Assembly: GCA_031276685.1 (NCBI GenBank)
Contig: JAISMQ010000204.1
Location: 1-9,401 of the forward strand
Length of the DNA stretch: 9,401 nucleotides
Source: Treponema sp.
Lineage (GTDB): Bacteria; Spirochaetota; Spirochaetia; Treponematales; Breznakiellaceae
Direction of reading: 5' to 3'
In this document: piece by piece, positions 1 through 5,643 of the stretch
Layout: every line of letters starts with the position of its first letter
Position numbering within the stretch: the first letter of the stretch is position 1
Program-made: the position numbers and the translations under genes
Notes under the pieces: generated by a model
The model's input: the letters and a program-made list of their open reading frames with translations, nothing else
Databases searched by the model: none
What the model was told of the DNA's origin: nothing

Positions 1-279
1 ACCCTGCTCCGCGGCCCCCTGCCCGGATCGGAAACGGCGGATTTCGCGGGGGCGCTGGGGGATCTTCTTGCCCCGGCGGCGGGGGAACGCCCGCTTATAA
101 CCTACACCCTCCTGATAAGTACCCCGCGCGGGCTGTCGCCCGTCCGTCTGGAGCGCGTTTCCGCCTACCTGCGTTATTCCCGCGTCATGGAATTTCCCGG
201 CTGGCGGGCGCTGGTTGTCGCGCCGGACACCGGCCCCCGCGCGCGGGCGGCGGCCGGGGCTTTCCTTTCCGGCGGATGA
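1..279 (+). CDS. C-terminal end of an unrecognised protein (partial)
   Basis: The reading frame is open from the first base of the window to a TGA at 277-279, giving the last 92 residues of a protein whose start lies outside. Codon third positions are strongly G/C, as in the neighbouring genes, which supports real coding. The tail is a mixed hydrophobic and charged sequence with probable alternating strands and helices (for example LITYTLLIST, and later WRALVVAPDTG). It has no membrane segment, Cys cluster or motif that I recognise. The stop overlaps the next start by four bases (ATGA at 276-279), so the two genes are very probably co-transcribed and translationally coupled. I cannot name its function. 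Confidence 0.75.
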   Translation, partial: TLLRGPLPGSETADFAGALGDLLAPAAGERPLITYTLLISTPRGLSPVRLERVSAYLRYSRVMEFPGWRALVVAPDTGPRARAAAGAFLSGG

Positions 280-1850
280 TCCGGAATTTCCTCGTGGCCC
301 TGGGCGTTATCCTGGCCAGCGCCGCCGCCCTGGGCCTGGGCTTCCTGGTATCCCAGCCGCAGGACCGCCTGCTGGCAGCGCGGGACCGCGAAACCGGGCG
401 GCCCCGGCTTATCGTGCCGCAGGGGGGCGGCGACGGGGATTCGGAGTACAGCTCCCAGGCGGAGCGGATGGCCTACGAGGACAGCGTCAGCACCAGAATC
501 GCCCTTAAAGACGGGGAAACCGTGCTGTCCGTCCTGAACCAGGATTTTGACGGGGACCCGGCGGAAGAGCAGATCATCGCCTACCGGGACTACCAGGAAA
601 AAGACGGCCCCGTCCGTATTATCTACGCCGACTACGACGAGGCCCTGCGGCTTTACCGCCGGGTGTGGGAGGCCCCCACCGCCGTTACCATGCCCTTTAC
701 CTTTTCGATGGGTGTCCAGGATCTGATCGGGGATCGGAGCGTCTGCCTGGTGGTTACCGGCATGGAGAATCAGGGGACCCAGACCCTTGCGGTGTTTCGC
801 TATTCCCCCGGGGACGGGCCGGAAGGCCGCGAAACGGGGGACGTGTTCAGAAACATCGCCGATATACGGATAGAGGGATCAGTCCGTATCCGGGAGGCCG
901 AGCGGCCTCAATCCTACCACCAGGGAATCTCGCGGGGGCCGGGTTTTTCCATTGCCGCCTACGGGCACGACGCGGAATCCCAGAACATGCTGGACCAGGT
1001 GGAGATCGTCTACAGCTTCAATCCCGAAACGGGCCGCTACGAGCAGAGCAAGCTTACCAAGGTACCGGGGAGCCAGATTGAGCAGCGCCGCCTGCGGGAA
1101 CTCCTGAGCGGCGCCCCCGGCGTCTTTGAGAATTTTATCCACGATCTGTGGTACTTCGCGGGGCCCCAGGGAACCCTGGACAACGGGCAGTACATCTACT
1201 TTGATCCGCCCAACCGGGAAATAATCTTCTTCGACGACGGCGCGCAGCAGGTTTTCCGCTGGCAGAATTCCAGCCCCACCCGTTACGGCCTGTACGTGAC
1301 GAGTCAGAATATCTCGGTAACAACCCTTAGACGGACTATCGATATAGAACTGGAGTCCCTGGACAGCGTCCGGGTAAAGGTGTTCGAGGACGTAAGGCTT
1401 AAAATACGGGCCGATAACACCTGGGACGGCTCCTACCGCCGGGCGCTTTCCGCCCGGGAAGACCTTCCCGATTCGCGGGACCGTTCGCTGCCCTACGTTG
1501 ACGCGCGCTACAAAAGCTCCATCGGGAGCATACGCTTTGCCCCGGACGGCTCCTACGAAATAGTATCCGCCGGGGATACCCGGCGGGGGCATTACGCCTT
1601 TTTCCGCATCGAGGGGCGGGAAGCCTTGGAACTGCGTTCCACAGAATCGCGTTCAACGGAACCGCGTTCCGCAGAACCGCAGCCCGCCGATTCGTCCGCA
1701 GGGGGCCTTTACGGGAACCGCCAGGACGCGAGGGAAACCTACCTGGTGGAACGTTCGGAGAACAGCCTGACCCTTTCCCCGATCCTCATCGGCACGGCGG
1801 GTATCCGGGAGCTTAACGAGGGGACGATTATGCTGACGCCGGAACAGTAG
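276..1850 (+). CDS. Membrane-anchored, pallilysin-related-adhesin-like protein
   Basis: This 524-residue protein begins with an uncleaved-looking signal anchor (residues 4-25, hydrophobic, no lipobox), so the bulk should lie outside the inner membrane. Residues 85-104 carry a calcium-loop-like DFDGDPAEEQI segment. A second DLIGD...LVV...LAVFRY segment follows at 149-176; both resemble FG-GAP/VCBS propeller blades. The C-terminal half (about 300-450, 485-524) is rich in short beta strands, consistent with a barrel-like domain. An Arg/Ser/Glu/Pro tandem repeat occupies 454-468. The overall pattern resembles treponemal proteins annotated as pallilysin-related adhesins, a name I give from memory. 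No HEXXH metalloprotease motif is present, so protease activity should not be assumed. The ATG at 276 overlaps the upstream stop and has only a weak Shine-Dalgarno, which fits translational coupling. It could instead be an unrelated treponemal surface or periplasmic protein. Confidence 0.6.
   Translation: MIRNFLVALGVILASAAALGLGFLVSQPQDRLLAARDRETGRPRLIVPQGGGDGDSEYSSQAERMAYEDSVSTRIALKDGETVLSVLNQDFDGDPAEEQIIAYRDYQEKDGPVRIIYADYDEALRLYRRVWEAPTAVTMPFTFSMGVQDLIGDRSVCLVVTGMENQGTQTLAVFRYSPGDGPEGRETGDVFRNIADIRIEGSVRIREAERPQSYHQGISRGPGFSIAAYGHDAESQNMLDQVEIVYSFNPETGRYEQSKLTKVPGSQIEQRRLRELLSGAPGVFENFIHDLWYFAGPQGTLDNGQYIYFDPPNREIIFFDDGAQQVFRWQNSSPTRYGLYVTSQNISVTTLRRTIDIELESLDSVRVKVFEDVRLKIRADNTWDGSYRRALSAREDLPDSRDRSLPYVDARYKSSIGSIRFAPDGSYEIVSAGDTRRGHYAFFRIEGREALELRSTESRSTEPRSAEPQPADSSAGGLYGNRQDARETYLVERSENSLTLSPILIGTAGIRELNEGTIMLTPEQ
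1635..1679 (+). repeat. Three in-frame 15-bp tandem repeats
   Basis: Three consecutive 15-bp units (1635-1649, 1650-1664, 1665-1679) encode RSTES, RSTEP and RSAEP, residues 454-468 of the pallilysin-like protein. A degenerate fourth unit (QPAD) follows. The units differ at a few bases, mostly third positions. The unit length is a multiple of three, so gain or loss of a copy would keep the frame. The repeat probably forms a flexible linker before the last C-terminal strands. Confidence 0.85.
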
Positions 1851-1872
1851 GCGCCCCTATTCGAAGGGGCGC
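1851..1872. terminator. Hairpin between convergent genes (possible bidirectional terminator)
   Basis: GCGCCCCT and AGGGGCGC form a perfect 8-bp GC-rich stem around a 6-nt loop. It starts directly after the plus-strand stop at 1850 and contains the stop codon (1857-1859) of the facing SPOR gene. The position suits a shared transcription end for both operons. No T-run follows on either strand, so it is not a canonical intrinsic terminator. It may instead protect 3' ends or need Rho. Confidence 0.5.
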
Positions 1873-2828
1873 GGGCTTACCGGGAACGATTCGAAGCCCG
1901 CCGCCTTGAGTTCCCGGATGCTCGCGTTGATATCCGCCCCCGGCGCCACGTACACAAGGGTATAGGCCCCCCCCGGACGGTCCTGCCTTAGGCTGCCGGC
2001 CGGAAAACCCGCCCCCCGCAGCTTTTCCAGAAGCGCGCGGGCGTTCTCCTCCCGGCTGAACAGGCCGGCCTGAAGCACGGTTCCGGTCGGGCCGGCGGGT
2101 TCGGGGGAATGTGCGGGCCTGGCAGGTTCGGGGGAATGTGCGGGGCCGGGGGAACTTGCGGCGGGGGCGGAGCCCTGACGGCCCGGAAAGAGGAGCCACA
2201 GGGCGGTCCCGGCGGCGCTTACCGCAGCCCCGCCGCCGGCTGCGGCGGCTTCGGGGCTGCGGGGGAATTCCCCGGCCAGCGAACTGAGCCAGCTTTCCCG
2301 GCCCGTGAGTTTCCACAGGGTAAAGTAGATCCGCGGTTTGTAGGCCCCAAAAGCCCCCTCCCCCAGCAGGGCCGCCAGCGCGGAGGTGTTCGCCCCGCCG
2401 CTGCGCAGGGCTTCCAGTTGGGCGGCCAGGAACCGGGCATGGACGCGGGCATCCTGATCGGCGGCACCGGAAAGCGCCACCCGCAGGGCCGCCTCCGCCC
2501 GTTCCCAGTCCCCCAGGGCGATAAAACAGGCGGCCCCCCGCAGCATGGACAGGTGATCCGGGGGTTCCGCCTGGGCGGCCATTTCCCAGGCGCGGGCGGC
2601 CCCCTCGATATCCCCGGCAAGCTCCTTAAGGCCGGCCGTCCGGACCAGGGCCTCCCGCCCGCCGCCAAGCCGCTCAAGGTTCCGCAGTTCCGCCTCCAGG
2701 CTGGTCTGGGCCGCTGCGGGGGGGCCGGAAAAAAGAGCGCCGAACAACAGGCCCGCAAGCCCGGCATAAGCCAGCAGCCTGCCGCATAGGGCCCCCTGCG
2801 CGGAACGCGGCGCGCCGCTGCGGCACAC
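1857..2828 (-). CDS. Exported TPR-like/SPOR-domain protein
   Basis: This 323-residue protein has a Sec-type signal peptide: a basic start, a hydrophobic core at about 17-33, and PPAAA-Q at 37-41 as a likely cleavage site. Residues about 45-185 are helical and TPR-like; ELAGDIEGAARAWEMAAQAEP and ALGDWERAEAALRVAL are typical repeat halves. A Gly/Ala-rich hydrophobic stretch (197-214) could be a second membrane segment. A Pro-rich linker with a duplicated PAHSPEPA unit leads to a SPOR domain at about 249-318 (VLQAGLFSREENARALLEKLRGAGF...). SPOR domains bind denuded peptidoglycan glycans, especially at division sites, so a periplasmic wall-associated role is likely. The start is GTG at 2828, two bases after the LapA-gene stop and without a clear Shine-Dalgarno, which suggests re-initiation. 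It is the last gene of the five-gene minus-strand operon. Confidence 0.8.
   Translation of the reverse strand: MCRSGAPRSAQGALCGRLLAYAGLAGLLFGALFSGPPAAAQTSLEAELRNLERLGGGREALVRTAGLKELAGDIEGAARAWEMAAQAEPPDHLSMLRGAACFIALGDWERAEAALRVALSGAADQDARVHARFLAAQLEALRSGGANTSALAALLGEGAFGAYKPRIYFTLWKLTGRESWLSSLAGEFPRSPEAAAAGGGAAVSAAGTALWLLFPGRQGSAPAASSPGPAHSPEPARPAHSPEPAGPTGTVLQAGLFSREENARALLEKLRGAGFPAGSLRQDRPGGAYTLVYVAPGADINASIRELKAAGFESFPVSPRPFE
2098..2151 (-). repeat. Two 27-bp tandem repeats encoding PAHSPEPA(R/G)
   Basis: Two adjacent 27-bp units (2098-2124 and 2125-2151) are near-identical over about their first 20 bases as written on the plus strand. They encode residues 229-246 of the SPOR protein, the Pro-rich linker before the SPOR domain. 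Unit length is in frame, so copy number could vary without breaking the gene. Confidence 0.8.
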
Positions 2829-2830
2829 CG

Positions 2831-3151
2831 CTACTGAATCCCGTAATCGCCGCCCGGCGGGGGGGAATCGCCGGGGCCGCCTGAATCCGCGATCGCGGGG
2901 GCCTTCCCCCCTTTTGTCCCGGAAACCCGGTCCGCCTTTTTGCCGCGCCGCGCGCGGTTACGGAACGGGATAACCAGGGGCAGGGCCAGAAACATGCCCA
3001 GCACGAAGGCGGCAAAGGCGGTTAGAAACACCGGAACCTGCCTAAACGTAAAAAAACCAAGGGAAATATCGCAGCGGTTTTCCAGATTAAAGCCGATAAA
3101 GCAGAGGAACACCGCGCCTATCAGCACGAATCCTAAGAGTCGCCAGGGCAT
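2831..3151 (-). CDS. LapA-domain (DUF1049-type) inner-membrane protein
   Basis: This 106-residue protein has two membrane segments (about 4-21 and 40-62). Between them is the typical loop, in which an Asn/Asp patch (NLENRCDISLGFF) precedes a conserved VPVF. A basic stretch (RNRARRGKK) follows the second segment, then a hydrophilic Gly/Pro-rich tail. This is the layout of the lipopolysaccharide-assembly-protein-A domain, found in small proteins of many bacteria, including ones without classical LPS. The specific role here is unknown. The ATG at 3151 has a strong AAGGAG eight bases upstream on the minus strand. The first 19 bp overlap the 3' end of miaB, and the stop lies two bases before the SPOR-protein start, so it sits inside the operon. 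Confidence 0.75.
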   Translation of the reverse strand: MPWRLLGFVLIGAVFLCFIGFNLENRCDISLGFFTFRQVPVFLTAFAAFVLGMFLALPLVIPFRNRARRGKKADRVSGTKGGKAPAIADSGGPGDSPPPGGDYGIQ

Positions 3152-4497
3152 ACGTGTATCTCCTTAGCCCGGAAGGTATTCCCCCGCAGGCCGGAAAGGG
3201 TAAGTTCCGCGAAATGTCCCACAAGGGAGACCGTTCCGGGGGCCACGACCATCTCGTCCCGTTCGGTACGGGCTATTATTTCATCGGCATTTTTACGGGA
3301 AATTCCCTCTACCAGCGCCTTTGCCCGCCGCCCCAGGCGGCTTGCGAGCAGTTCCCGGGTATGTTCCTTCTGCAGGGCGATAACCCGGCCAAGCCGTTCC
3401 CGCTTAAGCCCCTCGCCGATCCTGCCGGGAAGCCCGTAGGCGGCTGTCCCCTCCCTCGGGTTAAAGTGGTACATATAGGCGTAGAGGAACTTAGTTTCCG
3501 CCATCAGACTAAGGGTTTCCTCAAGATCCCCCGCGGTTTCGCCGGGGAATCCGACCAGTATGTCCGTTGACAGGCTGATATCCGGCATGGCGGAACGGAC
3601 AGCCCGGACCAGGCCGAGGTACTGCTCCCTGGTGTAGCGGCGGTTCATGGCCGCGAGGATCGCGTTGGACCCGTGCTGGACCGGAAGGTGGAGGTGACGG
3701 CAGAACGCCGGATGCTCCGCCATAACGGCGACGGTTTCGGGGGAAAGATCCTTGGGGTTGGCGGAGAGGAAGCGGATCCAGCGGATAGGCCCCCCTTCGG
3801 CTTCCCGCGCAACCAGGCGCAGAAGGCCGGGAAACCCAAGGACGCCGGAAGAAGCTCCGGGAAAGGGGCCTTCCCAGCGGTAGGAATTGACGTTCTGGCC
3901 CAGCAGCGTGATCTCCCGGACCCCGCGCCGCCCCAAGAAGCGGATTTCTGCCAGGATCGACGCGGGGTCCCGCGAAATTTCGGGGCCCCGGACGTAGGGG
4001 ACAATGCAGTACGAGCAAAAATTGTTACAGCCGTGCATGATGGGCACGAAACTGCGGAAGCGCCCCTCCTCAAGGTGGGAGGACGAAAAGGCGAAGGCCG
4101 GTTTTTCATCTGCCGGCAGCGGGAGCCCCTCCCCGGCGCGGGACTCCTCCACGGCTTCCAGGATCAGGGGGAAGACCGACCGGGCGGATGTGCCCATAAC
4201 GTAATCCACCGCGGGGCAGCTTTTCTTTAACGTTTCGCCCAGCCGCTCCGCCATACAGCCCGCCACCACAAGGCAGGGCCCGGCCTGCCGCTTCTTTTTA
4301 AGCGCGGCGTACTGGGCAAGGCGCCCCATGACGCGGGCCTCCGCGGTCCGCCGTACCGAGCAGGTGTTAAGCAGTACCAGATCCGCCCCCTCCCCGTCCG
4401 GCGCGGCGGCCCAGCCCCGCTCCCGGCACACCAGATCCAGCGCGGCTGACTCTGCGGAATTCATCTGGCAGCCGTAAGTTTCAAAGAAATAGGTCAT
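3133..4497 (-). CDS. miaB: tRNA-2-methylthio-N6-dimethylallyladenosine synthase MiaB
   Basis: This radical-SAM methylthiotransferase converts i6A37 of tRNAs reading UNN codons to ms2i6A37. The protein has 454 residues, the usual family length. The N-terminal MTTase (UPF0004) domain carries the three auxiliary-cluster cysteines C10, C46 and C81. The radical-SAM motif CNNFCSYC provides C157, C161 and C164. Further family marks are TLLGQNVNSY (197-206), LPVQHGSN (271-278) and TDILVGFPGET (311-321). A TRAM domain for RNA binding fills about 385-447. The frame is open upstream to 4905, but family members start with an M-x-F-x-E-T-Y-G-C-Q-M-N block, so I place the start at ATG 4497. It is preceded by GGAG and overlaps the previous stop as TAATG, implying coupling. 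No miaA partner is in the window. Confidence 0.95.
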   Translation of the reverse strand: MTYFFETYGCQMNSAESAALDLVCRERGWAAAPDGEGADLVLLNTCSVRRTAEARVMGRLAQYAALKKKRQAGPCLVVAGCMAERLGETLKKSCPAVDYVMGTSARSVFPLILEAVEESRAGEGLPLPADEKPAFAFSSSHLEEGRFRSFVPIMHGCNNFCSYCIVPYVRGPEISRDPASILAEIRFLGRRGVREITLLGQNVNSYRWEGPFPGASSGVLGFPGLLRLVAREAEGGPIRWIRFLSANPKDLSPETVAVMAEHPAFCRHLHLPVQHGSNAILAAMNRRYTREQYLGLVRAVRSAMPDISLSTDILVGFPGETAGDLEETLSLMAETKFLYAYMYHFNPREGTAAYGLPGRIGEGLKRERLGRVIALQKEHTRELLASRLGRRAKALVEGISRKNADEIIARTERDEMVVAPGTVSLVGHFAELTLSGLRGNTFRAKEIHVCPGDS

Positions 4498-4874
4498 TAT
4501 CTCCGGCTTTTTAAGCCCTTGATGAACTTGATGCCGTTCCAGATCCCCAGGGCGATAAGAGCGAAAGCCCCGACGCTCAGCAGGGTTCCCGCGAGGGGCC
4601 TGAACATGGACAGCCCCGTCCGGGACAGCACAGCCAGGACCCCGCCGGCCGCGAGGATGGCGCCGGGCTTCCGGTCCGCAGAATCCTTGGAAAAGAAGGC
4701 CGTAAAGCCGAAAACCGCGCTCAGGGCGCCCAGGGCTATCCCCGCGACGGGGAAGCGCGCCCCCACAAAACCCAGCGCCAGCAGAAAAAAGCCCCCCGCC
4801 AGATTGGCTACCGCGGCAAAGCCCTGTTTTTCGAGGGTCCGCGCCGGAACCGGCCTCTTTTCCAATTCGTTCAT
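4497..4874 (-). CDS. Small polytopic membrane protein of unknown function
   Basis: This 125-residue protein is mostly hydrophobic, with four likely membrane segments (about 20-38, 43-61, 70-84 and 93-117). It has a short charged N-terminus and a basic C-terminus (KFIKGLKSRR), so both ends are probably cytoplasmic. The frame could start at a GTG four codons earlier (4886), but a GGAGG lies inside that extension, five bases before the ATG at 4874, so 4874 is the better start. It follows the thiamine pyrophosphokinase stop by 27 bp, and its TAA overlaps the miaB ATG by one base. I do not recognise a family. Position alone does not show a link to either neighbour's function. Confidence 0.7.
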   Translation of the reverse strand: MNELEKRPVPARTLEKQGFAAVANLAGGFFLLALGFVGARFPVAGIALGALSAVFGFTAFFSKDSADRKPGAILAAGGVLAVLSRTGLSMFRPLAGTLLSVGAFALIALGIWNGIKFIKGLKSRR

Positions 4875-4879
4875 AGGTT

Positions 4880-4884
4880 CCTCC
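4880..4884 (-). promoter_or_regulatory. Shine-Dalgarno deciding the start of the small membrane protein
   Basis: GGAGG on the minus strand lies five bases upstream of the ATG at 4874. It falls within the codons that a GTG start at 4886 would use, so translation is expected to begin at 4874. Confidence 0.8.
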
Positions 4885-4901
4885 ACATCCGCTTTGATCC
4901 G

Positions 4902-5549
4902 TCAAAAATCCTGGGCCGGAAGGGGCAGAACCACCAGAAACCGCCCCCGCCGGGCCCGCAGGCTAAACCGACCGTTTTCCGCCACATTGCTCAAACCGAA
5001 AAAACCCCGGTCCCAGGGGAGGCCCGCCAACTGCCACTTGAGGCCGGCGCTTTCCGCCTCCCAGGGCCCCGCCCCCAGGGGAAAAACCGAAACCAGGGAA
5101 CCCGGGGGGCCGGACCAGCGCGTCCGCGAAGGGGAAGCGGCATGGCGGACATCCTCCGCGGCGGTGATCCAGCGGGACGGACGGGGATCCCGCTCAAAGA
5201 GTGCGCGGATGGCCAGCAGGTGGTCCAGCCGCCCGCCCCCGCCGCCGATAAGCCAGACCTCGCCGCAGCCCTTTTCCCAGAGCAGGCGCAGCGCCAGCTC
5301 CGTATCGCTGCAGTCCTTTTCCGCCCGGTAACGCAGGACCCGCCCCGGGGGGTAGGCGTCCAGCCTGGAAAGGTCCCCCAGCGAATCCATGTCCCCCAGA
5401 ACCCAGTCCGGCCGCAGCCCGGCCGCCTCCGCCGCCTCAAGCCCCGAATCGGCGGCCGCTATAAGGGCCGGGGCGCCCAAGGCCCCCAGCAGGCGGCGGC
5501 AAAACTCCGGCCGGGGGCCGTCCCCCCCGATGAACGCGATTCCCCGCAT
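4902..5549 (-). CDS. Thiamine pyrophosphokinase
   Basis: The enzyme transfers pyrophosphate from ATP to thiamine, giving thiamine diphosphate in the cytoplasm. The 215 residues match the bacterial family length. Motifs in order are AADSG (32-36), PDWVLGDMDSL (47-57) with the metal-binding Asp residues, EKDCSDTELAL (77-87), GGRLDH (105-110) and a C-terminal GLSNVAE (185-191). The nucleotide-binding half comes first and the beta-rich thiamine-binding half follows. It is the first gene of the minus-strand operon, behind a TTGCCC-17-TATAAT promoter. The ATG at 5549 follows a purine-rich GGGGGGCGG stretch. I saw no TPP riboswitch core in the roughly 60-nt leader, which fits a salvage kinase rather than a biosynthesis gene. 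The symbol thiN is often used for this activity, but I leave it blank. Confidence 0.9.
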   Translation of the reverse strand: MRGIAFIGGDGPRPEFCRRLLGALGAPALIAAADSGLEAAEAAGLRPDWVLGDMDSLGDLSRLDAYPPGRVLRYRAEKDCSDTELALRLLWEKGCGEVWLIGGGGGRLDHLLAIRALFERDPRPSRWITAAEDVRHAASPSRTRWSGPPGSLVSVFPLGAGPWEAESAGLKWQLAGLPWDRGFFGLSNVAENGRFSLRARRGRFLVVLPLPAQDF

Positions 5550-5599
5550 GTTCCGCCCCCCGCCAAAACCCGCACGTACAGCCTGCGCAACAGGCCGCT

Positions 5600-5627
5600 A
5601 GGACACACAACGCAATTATAGTATGGT
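5600..5627 (+). promoter_or_regulatory. Weak candidate promoter of the nucleotidyltransferase gene
   Basis: AGGACA (5600-5605) and TATGGT (5622-5627) each match the sigma-70 hexamers at four of six positions, with a 16-bp spacer. Transcription would start at about 5634-5636, right at the first ATG. The elements overlap the -10 region of the opposing promoter, so the two directions may compete. Confidence 0.3.
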
Positions 5628-5643
5628 ATCCCCCTATGGGCAA
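5615..5643 (-). promoter_or_regulatory. Promoter of the thiamine pyrophosphokinase-miaB-SPOR operon
   Basis: On the minus strand TTGCCC (5643-5638) is separated by exactly 17 bp from a perfect TATAAT (5620-5615). Transcription would start near 5608, leaving a leader of about 60 nt before ATG 5549. This is the only good sigma-70-type promoter I see ahead of the five minus-strand genes. It overlaps the start region of the divergent nucleotidyltransferase gene. Confidence 0.7.

Noticed and set aside
2109..2789. 226-codon plus-strand open frame opposite the SPOR gene
   Set aside because: Composition is Gly/Pro/Arg-rich, as in GC-driven shadow frames, and the opposite strand encodes a signal peptide, TPR-like helices and a SPOR domain.
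4498..4905. In-frame upstream extension of miaB to a 590-residue protein
   Set aside because: It runs antiparallel to no known domain, overlaps the small membrane protein on the same strand, and MiaB family proteins begin at the MTYFFETYGCQMN block.
5550..5608. TPP riboswitch in the leader of thiamine pyrophosphokinase
   Set aside because: The leader is only about 60 nt, shorter than the aptamer, and I see no CUGAGA-type thi-box core. Only a small GCCTG/CAGGC stem is present.
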